This document shows, piece after piece, positions 6,206-14,370 of a DNA stretch of 33,718 nt. The stretch's first letter is position 1. Each line of letters begins with the position of its first letter. Origin of the DNA: Proteobacteria bacterium UBA6156 (GTDB lineage Bacteria; Pseudomonadota; Alphaproteobacteria; UBA2136; UBA6156); the NCBI GenBank assembly GCA_002422365.1, contig DIUO01000033.1:1-33718 (forward strand), given 5' to 3'. Position numbers and translations under genes: made by a program. The notes below the pieces were generated by a model, which made no database searches, was not told the DNA's origin, and saw only the letters and a program-made list of their open reading frames with translations.

Positions 6206-6964
6206 TTAGGCTTTGGGGAGTTCGAAGTCGTCGCCGAGGTAGACGCGGCGGACGTCGGGGTTTTTGACGATTTGTGCCGGGGTGCCGTGGGCGAGGACCT
6301 GGCCTTCCGCCATGATGTAGGCGTAGTCGACTAAACTTAGGGTGTCGCGGACGTTGTGGTCGGTGATGAGCACGCCCATGCCGCGGGTTTTGAGGTGCAG
6401 CACCAGGTTTTTCACATCGCGGATGGCGAGGGGATCGACGCCGGCGAAGGGTTCGTCGAGCATCATGAACTGGGGGTTGGCGGCGAGGGCGCGGGCGATT
6501 TCGACGCGGCGGCGTTCTCCGCCCGACAAGGCCGGGGCCGGGCTGTGGCGCACTTTGGTGAGGCCGAATTCGGTGAGGAGTTCTTCGAGGCGGGTGGATT
6601 GCTCGGCGTGGGTGGCGCTGACCATTTCCAGCACTGCCAGCAGGTTTTTTTCCACCGTGAGGCCACGGAAGATGCTGGCCTCTTGCGGCAGGTAGCCGAG
6701 GCCGAGGCGGGCGCGGCGGTACATGGGGAGGTGGGTGAGGTCGGTGCCGTCGAGGGTGATGGTGCCGCTGTCGACATGCGTAAGCCCGATGATGGCCTGG
6801 AAACTGCTGGTTTTGCCCGCGCCGTTAGGCCCCAGCAGTGCCACCACCTGACCGCGCTGCATGCTGAGCGAGACGTTGCGGAGGATTTGGCGGGCGCCTG
6901 CGCGTTTGTGCAGGCTTTGGACGTGGAGGCCCTGGGTTGGGGTGGTGGCGGGTTGGGCGTTCAT
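6206..6964 (-). CDS. lptB: LPS export ABC transporter ATP-binding protein LptB
   Basis: LptB is the cytoplasmic ATPase of the LptB2FG complex that extracts LPS from the inner membrane and drives it along the Lpt bridge. The 252-residue protein has Walker A GPNGAGKT (45-52), a Q-loop in LGYLPQEASIF, the signature LSGGERRR, Walker B FMMLDEPFAG and the switch histidine in ITDHNVRDTL. It is the last gene of the minus-strand rnd-kdsD-lptC-lptA-lptB run. In many alphaproteobacteria rpoN follows; here a palindromic stretch does. No strong ribosome binding site is seen at the ATG; 41 bp separate it from lptA. Confidence 0.95.
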   Translation of the reverse strand: MNAQPATTPTQGLHVQSLHKRAGARQILRNVSLSMQRGQVVALLGPNGAGKTSSFQAIIGLTHVDSGTITLDGTDLTHLPMYRRARLGLGYLPQEASIFRGLTVEKNLLAVLEMVSATHAEQSTRLEELLTEFGLTKVRHSPAPALSGGERRRVEIARALAANPQFMMLDEPFAGVDPLAIRDVKNLVLHLKTRGMGVLITDHNVRDTLSLVDYAYIMAEGQVLAHGTPAQIVKNPDVRRVYLGDDFELPKA

Positions 6965-7005
6965 GGGTGGATTTTTAGCATAGGTGCAGGGGGTTGGCTA
7001 TGGCG

Positions 7006-7473
7006 CTAGTTCTGCGGAACGAAGCGGGCTTTGACCGGGCCCTGGCTGTTGGTGACCACGGCGTTGCCGGTTTGGAGGTTGTAGACGAGTTTGTCGCCGG
7101 AGAGCTCGCTGGGGCCGCGTGTGAGGGTGACCGCGCCGGTGAGGGTGAGTGTGCCCGCCTGCGGGTTGTAGGTGGCGGTGGTGCCGGTGGCTTTTTCGGA
7201 GATTCCGGCCGTGCCGGGGCGGGTGATGGTGACCCCGCCGCTGGCGGTGATGGCGGTGACCCCGCCCGCCGCTGCCGAGGCTGCCACCACGCGTGGGGCA
7301 TTCAGGGTGAGGCTGCCCTGGGTAACCACCACGTTGCCGCTGAAGGTGGCGGTGTTGGCGGCTTGGTCGACCTCGAGCTTTTGGGAGGTGATATCGACCG
7401 GTTGGCCACTTTGGGCCCAGGCCGGGGCGAAGGCGGCGAGGCTGAAGGTGAGGAGGGTGAGCAGGGTCTTCAT
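7006..7473 (-). CDS. lptA: LPS transport periplasmic protein LptA
   Basis: LptA forms the periplasmic beta-jellyroll bridge carrying LPS from LptC to LptD. The 155-residue protein starts with a signal peptide (MKTLLTLLTFSLAAFAPAWA, cleavage near residue 21). The OstA-like domain follows: DITSQKLEVDQAANTATFSGNVVV, GVTITRPG and LSGDKLVYNLQTG. The ATG at 7473 follows AAGG and is 7 bp after lptC, so the two are cotranscribed. Longer upstream reading in this frame is only the complement of lptC. Confidence 0.9.
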   Translation of the reverse strand: MKTLLTLLTFSLAAFAPAWAQSGQPVDITSQKLEVDQAANTATFSGNVVVTQGSLTLNAPRVVAASAAAGGVTAITASGGVTITRPGTAGISEKATGTTATYNPQAGTLTLTGAVTLTRGPSELSGDKLVYNLQTGNAVVTNSQGPVKARFVPQN

Positions 7474-7480
7474 GGCTAAG

Positions 7481-8110
7481 TTACCTTGTTGGGGTGAGTT
7501 GGGCACGGACGCCGCCGCTGAACAGCAGCGTGCCGGAGGCCGGGTTGGCGCGGAGAAGGGGGGCGGTGATGGACGCCTGCCACCGCCCGAGCGGGCCGGT
7601 GACCTGGCTGCCTTGGGGGGCGGTGAGGATGCGGGTGGTGAGGTCGGCCTGGAGCACCGGCGCGGAGAGGGTGAAATTAAGCCCCGTGGCCCGCACGCTG
7701 CCGGTGAGCTGGAGCGTGCTGGAGGTGGGGGTGTAGTAGCCTTCGGTTGCCGTGAGGCGGAAGGGGGCGGGGCGGGCAGGGTCGGCCCACTCGGCCGCCA
7801 CGTGTTGCAGAATGTAGGTGCTGCTGGCGGCGGTGCCGCCTTGCAGGGCGGTTTCGGCTTCGACCGTCCAGGTGCGGCCGAGGGTGTCTTGGCCGGTGTA
7901 GCGGGGGTTTTCGAGCAGCGTGGTGCCGGAGACCTGAGCCAACGGCCCGGTGAGAGTGGGTGTTGCGGCCGGGTTGACGGGCGCGGGAGGTGCCACCGGG
8001 GCGAGAATGCTGAACATGGTGCTGGGTTGCACACTGCTGAACAGCACCACACCCAACACCGCGACGGTGCCGAGCAGGAGCAGGGTGTAGGCGCGGCGGC
8101 GGTGGCGCAT
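7481..8110 (-). CDS. lptC: LPS export protein LptC
   Basis: LptC is a single-pass inner-membrane protein that receives LPS from LptBFG and hands it to LptA. The 209-residue protein has a cytoplasmic RHRRR start, one transmembrane helix (about 8-25), a proline-rich linker, and a YrbK-like beta-rich domain with LLENPRYTGQDTLGRTWTVEAE, then repeating strands. Sequence conservation in LptC is low, so much of the call rests on position between kdsD and lptA and on topology. Confidence 0.85.
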   Translation of the reverse strand: MRHRRRAYTLLLLGTVAVLGVVLFSSVQPSTMFSILAPVAPPAPVNPAATPTLTGPLAQVSGTTLLENPRYTGQDTLGRTWTVEAETALQGGTAASSTYILQHVAAEWADPARPAPFRLTATEGYYTPTSSTLQLTGSVRATGLNFTLSAPVLQADLTTRILTAPQGSQVTGPLGRWQASITAPLLRANPASGTLLFSGGVRAQLTPTR

Positions 8111-8144
8111 GGCGGGCTTTCGGTTGGTAACGTTAAGTTATAAA

Positions 8145-9101
8145 TTAGATGACGTTGGCGTGGAGGCAATCTTGAATGCGCAGGAGGCCGACCGGTTTGT
8201 TGCCTTTGATGACCCAAAGGCTGGTGACGTTGGTTTGTTCCATATGCGCGACCGCCGCCGTGGCCAGCGCGGTGGGGGCGATGGTTTTGGGCGAGCGGGT
8301 CATGATGTCTGCCGCGGTTTGGGACAAGAGGGTGGGGGTGAGGCGGCGCTTGAGGTCGCCATCGGTAAAGATACCGACCAGATTGCCTTTGGAATCTGTC
8401 AGCCCCACGCAGCCGAGGTTGCGGGCGGTGAGGGTGACCAGCACTTCGGACATCGGGGCGGTTTGGGGTTGGAGGGGGAGGTCTTGGTCGACCATGACCT
8501 CGGATACCCGCAGCAGTTGCGCGCCAAGCTTGCCGCCGGGGTGGAAGACGGCGAAATCTTCTTTTTGGAAGCCACGGGCGGTCATCAGCGCGATGGCGAG
8601 GGCATCGCACAGCGCCAGCGCCACGGTGGTGCTGGTGGTGGGGGCGAGGTTGAGGGGGCAGGCTTCTTTCTCGACCCGGGTGTTGAGCACCACGGTGGCG
8701 GCTTTAGCCAACGTGCTGGCCGGTTTGCCGGTGACGGCGATGAGCGGGATGGAAAAGCGTGTGGCGTAGGTGACGACGGCGGCGAGTTCTTTGCTTTCTC
8801 CGCTGTGGGAGAGGGCGATGAGGATGTCGGACTGAGTTATCATGCCGAGGTCGCCGTGGAGGGCCTCGGTGGGGTGCACAAAGAAGGCGGGCGTGCCGGT
8901 GCTGGCCAGAGTGGCGGCGATTTTACCGCCGATGTGACCGGACTTGCCGACGCCGGTGACGATGACCCGGCCCCGGCAGTTTTGCATGAGGGTGAGGGCG
9001 GCGGGAAGGGCGGGGTCGGACGCGAGGGCCTTGGCTAAGGTTTGCAGGGCGGCGGCTTCGGCGCGGAGGGTTTCTTGGGCGGCTGTGATGGCGTTTTGCA
9101 T
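8145..9101 (-). CDS. kdsD: D-arabinose 5-phosphate isomerase (KpsF/GutQ family)
   Basis: KdsD interconverts ribulose 5-phosphate and arabinose 5-phosphate, the first step toward KDO of LPS. The 318-residue protein has an N-terminal SIS domain (about 40-175) with VTGVGKSGHIGGKIAATL, HPTEALHGDLGM and LSHSGESKEL. Two C-terminal CBS domains follow, including GIFTDGDLKRRL and DIMTRSPKTI. Its length equals the family norm. AAGG precedes the ATG by about 9 nt. It lies between an RNase D-like gene and lptC, the usual alphaproteobacterial arrangement. Confidence 0.94.
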   Translation of the reverse strand: MQNAITAAQETLRAEAAALQTLAKALASDPALPAALTLMQNCRGRVIVTGVGKSGHIGGKIAATLASTGTPAFFVHPTEALHGDLGMITQSDILIALSHSGESKELAAVVTYATRFSIPLIAVTGKPASTLAKAATVVLNTRVEKEACPLNLAPTTSTTVALALCDALAIALMTARGFQKEDFAVFHPGGKLGAQLLRVSEVMVDQDLPLQPQTAPMSEVLVTLTARNLGCVGLTDSKGNLVGIFTDGDLKRRLTPTLLSQTAADIMTRSPKTIAPTALATAAVAHMEQTNVTSLWVIKGNKPVGLLRIQDCLHANVI

Positions 9102-9134
9102 GGGTGTTGCCTTGATTGATGTTACCAGACGGAG

Positions 9135-9770
9135 TTACCAGCCTGTATGGCTGAAGAGGTCGGTTTCCGGGTAGCCGCGGAGGTCGAGGGCGACGCGGGT
9201 GGTGAGGAAGCCCAGCGCCGTGTGCATGGCGTGGTTGAGGGTGTTCTCGGTAAGTTTGTTGGTGAGGATCTGGTAGAGCTGGTGGAGGTAGAGGACGTCC
9301 GACGCGGCGTAGGCGATTTGGCTTTCGGTGAGCTCGGGCGCGGCCCAGTCGGAGATTTGTTCGGTTTTGTCGAGTTCGATACCCAGATACTGCTGGCACA
9401 GCGTGCGCAGGTTGTGTTTGCCGGGGCCGGGCTGCACCAGTTTGCTGGCGATTTTGGTGCAGAAGACGGGGTGGATGTCGGGCAGGTTCAGCCACTTTTG
9501 CAGCATGGCGAGGTCGAACCGGGCAAAGTGAAAGAGCTTGGTGAGGCGGGGGTCTTCCAGCACCGCGCGCAGGTTGGGGGCGCTGTAGCTGGAGCCGTCG
9601 AACTTGACCAGCCAGACGTTGCCCTGGCCGTCGGCGACTTGCACCAGGCAGAGGCGGTCGGTGGTGAGGGAGAGGCCGGTGGTTTCGGTGTCGATTGCCA
9701 CCATGCCGCCCGCGAAGGTGAGGCCGGAGGGGAGGTCGTTGTGCAGGAGCTGGATGTGGGGGGATGTCAT
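9135..9770 (-). CDS. RNase D-like 3'-5' exonuclease
   Basis: The 211-residue DEDDy exonuclease consists of the catalytic domain alone, lacking the HRDC domains of full-length RNase D. Exo I is VAIDTETTG (D27, E29), Exo II is FHFARFDLAML, and Exo III is YAASDVLYLHQLY with the tyrosine of the DEDDy class. Proteins like this commonly precede kdsD-lptC-lptA-lptB in alphaproteobacteria and are annotated ribonuclease D. The ATG at 9770 gives MTSPHIQLLHNDLP. It is the first gene of the minus-strand LPS-transport operon. Confidence 0.9.
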   Translation of the reverse strand: MTSPHIQLLHNDLPSGLTFAGGMVAIDTETTGLSLTTDRLCLVQVADGQGNVWLVKFDGSSYSAPNLRAVLEDPRLTKLFHFARFDLAMLQKWLNLPDIHPVFCTKIASKLVQPGPGKHNLRTLCQQYLGIELDKTEQISDWAAPELTESQIAYAASDVLYLHQLYQILTNKLTENTLNHAMHTALGFLTTRVALDLRGYPETDLFSHTGW

Positions 9771-9965
9771 GGTGAGCCACCGTAGGCGATTGGGGGTGAT
9801 TTGGCAAGAAATCGGGTATTGATTTTTGTGCGGTAAAAAGAGGATGAAAAAAACCTGACGAAGCGGTGAACCAAATGGCTGCCGATGCGTTAGGATGCTG
9901 ACGTGGCCCCGAAGACTGGGAGCCCGCACATGCCCTAAGAACGGCCAAGCCAAAGGAGAAAAGCG

Positions 9966-10424
9966 ATGAAAAACGTAATGACGATGACCGCTGCCGCACT
10001 GTTGCTGACGGCTGCTGCCCATGCCCAAATGACCGTGACACAAACCCAAACGCACACCCAAACCCATGTGCAAGGCACCGTGCCCAGCCAAGGTGCCAAC
10101 GGTATAACCTGGGACAACCCGGTACAGGCCACCGAAAGCACCGTAACCCGCACCGAAAGCACCACCGTGGGGGCCGCGCCGACGGTTGACCCGGGTGCTT
10201 TTGCGACCGTGAAGCTGGAGAGTGGCGAGATGGTGCGCTTTCCGGACACCGGCGACAAAAGCTGGCAGGATTACGCCCGTGAAAAAGGTTACAACCGGTT
10301 TACCTTTGACCCCGTAAGCGGCCTGTTTGTGGTGGGGAAAGGCGAAGCCCGTTATGAAGGCCGCTGGCAGACCTACGGCGAAACCGGGAACAGCACCGGC
10401 GGTAACGCGGGCGCTGGTATGTAA
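9966..10424 (+). CDS. Small exported protein of unknown function
   Basis: The 152-residue protein has a clear signal peptide (MKNVMTMTAAALLLTAAAHA, cleavage about 20/21). A Thr/Gln/His-rich stretch (MTVTQTQTHTQTHVQGT) and Thr/Ser/Glu-rich repeats follow. Residues about 75-130 form a compact part (GAFATVKLESGEMVRFPD, SWQDYAREKGYNRFTFDP, GLFVVGKGEARYEG). A strong ribosome binding site, AAAGGAG, precedes the ATG, and a terminator follows. I do not recognise the family. It is transcribed divergently from rnd, just ahead of ftsL, but the terminator isolates it from the division genes. Confidence 0.7.
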   Translation: MKNVMTMTAAALLLTAAAHAQMTVTQTQTHTQTHVQGTVPSQGANGITWDNPVQATESTVTRTESTTVGAAPTVDPGAFATVKLESGEMVRFPDTGDKSWQDYAREKGYNRFTFDPVSGLFVVGKGEARYEGRWQTYGETGNSTGGNAGAGM

Positions 10425-10461
10425 GCCACCTGAGCAGGCGCACGCGAGTGCCTTGCGAAGT

Positions 10462-10490
10462 GACCGGCCCGGTGGGGCCGGTCTTGTTTT
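10462..10490 (+). terminator. Terminator between the exported protein gene and ftsL
   Basis: GACCGGCCC (10462-10470) pairs with GGGCCGGTC (10475-10483) around a 4-nt loop, followed by TTGTTTT. ftsL starts 29 bp later, so ftsL-ftsI expression may depend on read-through or on a promoter within this short gap. Confidence 0.75.
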
Positions 10491-10518
10491 GGGTGGCGGA
10501 CGTGCTAGGTTGGGGCTT

Positions 10519-10899
10519 ATGAAGAACAGTCTCATTTTGCTGGCGGTGGTGCTGACGGTGGCGGCCTTTGCCGGCATGATGCGGATAAAGACCGACGTGC
10601 AGACCATGGACCGCCAGCGTTTGCAGCTGGTGCGCGAGCGTGCGGAGCTGCGCGAAACCAAGCGCGTGCTGGAAGCCGAATGGGCACTGCTGGCCAGCCC
10701 CAACCGCATGGAGCGTGTGGTGAAAGGTGAGCCCTACCGCACCGCTACGGCGCTGGATGTTATCCCGCTGGCGGAGGCGCTGGAGGTGAGTGCGACGGCG
10801 GCGGTGGCGGGCTCGGCCGTGATGGCCGCCGTGCAGGCCGGGCTGGTGAGTGTGACCGAGGCAAGCACGGCCGAAGCTGCGGCCACGAGTGCCGAATAA
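10519..10899 (+). CDS. ftsL: Cell division protein FtsL
   Basis: FtsL is a bitopic division protein that forms a coiled coil with FtsB and links FtsQ to FtsWI. The 126-residue protein has a short N-terminus, one transmembrane helix (about 4-20) and a coiled-coil stretch (about 27-55: QTMDRQRLQLVRERAELRETKRVLEAEWALL). It then has LASPNRMERVV, the typical alphaproteobacterial FtsL motif. An Ala/Thr-rich tail follows. The ATG was chosen to begin directly before the helix; its ribosome binding site is weak. It lies 80 bp upstream of ftsI. Family sequence conservation is low, but topology and position agree. Confidence 0.85.
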   Translation: MKNSLILLAVVLTVAAFAGMMRIKTDVQTMDRQRLQLVRERAELRETKRVLEAEWALLASPNRMERVVKGEPYRTATALDVIPLAEALEVSATAAVAGSAVMAAVQAGLVSVTEASTAEAAATSAE

Positions 10900-10979
10900 T
10901 CGCGCGGGAACAGCGCCGCAGGCCTTGTGATGCGCCCGGTTTGGACGCATGATGCCCCTGATTAACGGCCTGAGCACGC

Positions 10980-12839
10980 ATGACACGCATAAAAAAACCC
11001 TGGGATAGCCTGCGCGCCGGACGCGCACGTGAGGCCGCGCCGGTGTTTACGCCCAAGCGCACCCCGGTGCAAAAGCGCCGCGTAAAAACCCATGCGGCCC
11101 GAGGCTTTATGCCCAGCCGTGCCGATGTGATGGAAAACGGCGCCGCCACGCATTTTAGGGCGATGTGCGTGATGGCGCTGCTGACGCTGATGTTTGGTGG
11201 AGTGGCCGCCAAGTTGGCTTATGTGGGGCTGATGCCGCCCGCTGAGCCGCGCCCGAGTATTCGGGAAATGCCGAAGGAAAGCCTGCGGCGGGGGAATATT
11301 TATGACCGCAACGGCGTGCTGCTGGCGGCGACGTTGAAGGTTTACAGCCTGTATGCCGACCCCAAGCGGATTTTGGACGCCGAGGAAGTGGTGCGGCGGC
11401 TGCCGGGCGTGCTGCCGGATGTGGATATGGAGCGCCTGAAAGGGCAGTTGAACGACCCGACCCGGCGGTTTGTGTGGATTAAGCGCCGCCTGACGCCGGA
11501 CGAGGCCCAACAGGTGCATGCGCTGGGGCTGCCGGGGCTGGAATTTAGGGAAGAATTTGTGCGCGTGTACCCCCACCGCAACCTGGCCAGCCATGTGCTG
11601 GGTGCGGTGGACGTGGACAACAACGGCCTGGCCGGAGTGGAACGTGGGTTTAATGACCCGCTGGCCGCCGGGGACGACCTGCACCTGGCGCTGGATGTGC
11701 GCTTGCAGGAAATGCTGCGACGCCGCCTGATGGACATGCAGGCGAAAAGCGAAAGCAAAGCCGCCTGGGCGCTGGTGATGAAAGCCCCCACGCGCGAGAT
11801 TGTGGCGCTGGTGAGCCTGCCTGACTATGACCCCAACCATTTGGGTAAGGCGACGCCTGCCGAGATGTTCAATAACGTGACGCTGGGCAGCTATGAGATG
11901 GGGAGTACCTTTAAGTTGTTCACGCTGGCGCAGGGGCTGGTGGAGAAGAAGATTACGCCGGATACGCTGATTGATGCGCGTCAGCCGATTAGCATCGGGC
12001 GGTTTACGATACGGGATTACCACGCCAAAAAGAGTATTCTGACGGCGAATGAAGTGCTGCGGTATTCGTCGAACATCGGGGCGGCCAAAATTGCCGATAT
12101 GAGCGGGCCGGAAGCCCAAAAAGACTTTATGGGCAAGCTGGGTATGCTGGCGCCGATTGATACGGGGATTCCGGAGATTGGTAATGTGCGGTACCCGAGC
12201 AACTGGGGGCGGATACAGACGTTTACCATTTCTTATGGTCACGGCATGAGCGTGACGCCGGTGCACCTGGTGAACGCCGTAGCGACCTTGGCCGACGGTT
12301 ATGTGAAGCACCCCAGTGTGCTGCTGGGCGGCGTGAGCACCACCGAGCCCGTGCGGTTGATTGATGAGGGGACGCTGGAGCAGATCCATGTGCTGATGCG
12401 CGATGTGGTGCTGAACGGCAGTGGCCGCAGCAGCCAGGTGGTGGGCTATGACATTGGCGGCAAAACCGGCACGGCGGAGAAGATTAGCGGCCGGGGCTAT
12501 GCCAAGGACAAGAACCTGGTGAGTTTTGTGGGGGTGCTGCCAATGAAAAACCCCGAATATATTACGCTGGTGATGCTGGATGAGCCGAAGAAAGGCTTTG
12601 AGACCGGCGGGCGGAGTGCCGCGCCCGTGGTGGGAGATTTTTACCGTGACCTGACCCAGTTGGCGGCGTTGCCGCCGGACATGGATGAGGTGGAGGCTTA
12701 CCGCAAGCTGCTGGAGCGCACCAAGCGCAAGTATGACGACCCCTGGCAGGTGTATGCCTTGAGTGAGTTTAGGGCCCGGCGCGGCAGTGCCGGGGGCGTG
12801 CTGCTGAAGCCCGAGGCCGAGGCCGGTGGCGTGGATTAA
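10980..12839 (+). CDS. ftsI: Peptidoglycan D,D-transpeptidase FtsI (PBP3)
   Basis: FtsI is the class B penicillin-binding protein that cross-links septal peptidoglycan with FtsW. The 619-residue protein has a basic cytoplasmic N-terminus, one transmembrane helix (about 60-80), the pedestal domain with RGNIYDRNGVLLAAT, and a transpeptidase domain with all active-site motifs: S309-T-F-K312, S363-S-N365 and K495-T-G497. The dimerisation-type segment VYPHRNLASHVLGAVDVDNNGLAGVE is also present. murE starts 22 bp after the stop. The enzyme needs pentapeptide donors ending in D-Ala-D-Ala, which is relevant to the absence of ddl and murF here. Confidence 0.96.
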   Translation: MTRIKKPWDSLRAGRAREAAPVFTPKRTPVQKRRVKTHAARGFMPSRADVMENGAATHFRAMCVMALLTLMFGGVAAKLAYVGLMPPAEPRPSIREMPKESLRRGNIYDRNGVLLAATLKVYSLYADPKRILDAEEVVRRLPGVLPDVDMERLKGQLNDPTRRFVWIKRRLTPDEAQQVHALGLPGLEFREEFVRVYPHRNLASHVLGAVDVDNNGLAGVERGFNDPLAAGDDLHLALDVRLQEMLRRRLMDMQAKSESKAAWALVMKAPTREIVALVSLPDYDPNHLGKATPAEMFNNVTLGSYEMGSTFKLFTLAQGLVEKKITPDTLIDARQPISIGRFTIRDYHAKKSILTANEVLRYSSNIGAAKIADMSGPEAQKDFMGKLGMLAPIDTGIPEIGNVRYPSNWGRIQTFTISYGHGMSVTPVHLVNAVATLADGYVKHPSVLLGGVSTTEPVRLIDEGTLEQIHVLMRDVVLNGSGRSSQVVGYDIGGKTGTAEKISGRGYAKDKNLVSFVGVLPMKNPEYITLVMLDEPKKGFETGGRSAAPVVGDFYRDLTQLAALPPDMDEVEAYRKLLERTKRKYDDPWQVYALSEFRARRGSAGGVLLKPEAEAGGVD

Positions 12840-12861
12840 GGTTGGAAGTGTAAGGAAAGGG

Positions 12862-14316
12862 ATGGGGATGCGGTTTACGGACTTGATACAGGCGCCGGTG
12901 GCGGCGGACTTTGAGGTGCAAGGTTTATGCGATGACAGCCGCAAGGTGCAGCCGGGTGAGGTGTTTGTGTGGGACAGCCGTGTGGCGCCCAAGCTGGATG
13001 TGGCGGCGATGGCGGCGGACGCACGTGCACGTGGAGCTGCGGCTATGGTGAGTGATGTGGCGGTGGACGGTGCGGTGCAGGTGGCCAATGCGGGCGAGGT
13101 GATGGCGCGTTATGCCGCTGCGCGCTGGCCCGCGCAACCGCCGGTGATGCTGGGTGTGACCGGCACCAGCGGCAAGACAAGTGTGGTGTGGTTTGGGCGT
13201 CAGTTAGCGCAGCTAACTGGCCAGGCGGCGGCCAGTGTGGGCACGCTGGGTGTGATGCGGCAGGACGGCGATGTGGAGACCGAATATACGGGATTTACGA
13301 GCCCGACCGCGCTGAAACTGGGGCCGATTTTGGAGACGCTGGCGGCTGAGCACGTGCGCACCTGCCTGCTGGAAGTGAGCAGCCACGCGCTGGTGCTGAA
13401 CCGGGTGGATGCGGTGCGTTTTAAGGCGGCGGGGTTGACGAATATTACGCAGGACCATTTGGATTTCCATGGTGACTTGGCGGCCTACCACGCCGCCAAG
13501 TTACGGCTGTTTGCGGAGGTTCTGCCCGAAGGTGGCATAGCCGTGCTGAACATGGCCCGGCGCGAGGCGCTGCCCGCCGCAAGTGTGGCCAAGCAGCGCG
13601 GTTGCCCGGTGATGAGTGTGGGCACCAGCAACGCCGAGCTGGTGGCCGAGGTGGTGGAGGCCAGTGCGCGCGGGCTGCGGCTGAACCTGAAGTATGACGC
13701 GGTGCCGGTGCCGGTGGACGTGCCGCTGATTGGGGGTTTTCAGGCCGAGAACCTGGCGGTGGCGTTGGGCCTGTTGGTGGCGGGCGGGTATAACTGGAAA
13801 AGCCTTGCCGCTGCGGTGGCACAGATGACGGCGGTGCCGGGGCGGATGGAAGTGGTGCCCAGCAGGCCCGACCAGCCGAGCGTGGTGGTGGATTATGCCC
13901 ATAAGCCGGATGCGCTGGAGCGGGCGCTGGAGAGTTTGAGGCCGCTGGTGAAGGCGGGTGGCAAGCTGCAGGTGGTGTTTGGGTGCGGCGGCAACCGCGA
14001 TGCGCTGAAGCGGCCGATAATGGGGCGGATTGCCGCCGAGCTTGCGGATGTGGTGTATGTGACCGATGACAACCCTCGCCGCGAAGATGCGGCGGAGGTG
14101 CGGCGGCAGGTGGTGGCTGGGGTTGCGGACGCCGGGGGCAAGGCCATTGAGATTGGTGACCGCCGTGCGGCGATTGAAGCCGCGCTAAGTGACTGCGGTG
14201 CGGATGATGTGGTGCTGATTGCCGGGAAGGGGCATGAAAGCGGGCAGATTGTGGGAGACGAGGTGCTGCCGTTTGATGACCGGGTGGTGGCGCGGGAGAT
14301 TTTGGCGGGGGTGTAG
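12862..14316 (+). CDS. murE: UDP-N-acetylmuramoyl-tripeptide synthetase MurE (meso-DAP adding)
   Basis: MurE adds the third residue to UDP-MurNAc-L-Ala-D-Glu. The protein has about 484 residues, with LCDDSRKVQPGEVFV in the N-terminal domain, an ATP loop T100-G-T-S-G-K105-T, and YTGFTSPTALKLG. In the C-terminal domain VDYAHKPDALE and the DNPR motif (403-406) mark meso-diaminopimelate specificity rather than lysine. AAGGA lies 5 nt before ATG 12862; ATG 12868, two codons on, is equally possible. murF would normally follow; instead there is a terminator and a minus-strand gene. Confidence 0.95.
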   Translation: MGMRFTDLIQAPVAADFEVQGLCDDSRKVQPGEVFVWDSRVAPKLDVAAMAADARARGAAAMVSDVAVDGAVQVANAGEVMARYAAARWPAQPPVMLGVTGTSGKTSVVWFGRQLAQLTGQAAASVGTLGVMRQDGDVETEYTGFTSPTALKLGPILETLAAEHVRTCLLEVSSHALVLNRVDAVRFKAAGLTNITQDHLDFHGDLAAYHAAKLRLFAEVLPEGGIAVLNMARREALPAASVAKQRGCPVMSVGTSNAELVAEVVEASARGLRLNLKYDAVPVPVDVPLIGGFQAENLAVALGLLVAGGYNWKSLAAAVAQMTAVPGRMEVVPSRPDQPSVVVDYAHKPDALERALESLRPLVKAGGKLQVVFGCGGNRDALKRPIMGRIAAELADVVYVTDDNPRREDAAEVRRQVVAGVADAGGKAIEIGDRRAAIEAALSDCGADDVVLIAGKGHESGQIVGDEVLPFDDRVVAREILAGV

Positions 14317-14325
14317 GCAAACAGC

Positions 14326-14348
14326 AAGGGCCCCCGGTGGGGGCCCTT
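14326..14348. terminator. Bidirectional terminator between murE and the exported protein gene
   Basis: AAGGGCCCCC (14326-14335) pairs with GGGGGCCCTT (14339-14348) around a 3-nt loop, a 10-bp stem between two convergent genes. T-rich flanks are weak on both sides. Confidence 0.65.
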
Positions 14349-14370
14349 GGGCGTTGGCGGGGGGAGCAGT

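Noticed and set aside
10962..13088. Very long minus-strand frames (for example 708 codons here, 547 at 16158-17801, 647 at 27671-29614, 495 at 20299-21786)
   Set aside because: They are complements of ftsI, mraY/murD, ftsZ/lpxC and murC, rich in His/Gln/Arg, produced by the strong codon bias of the real genes.
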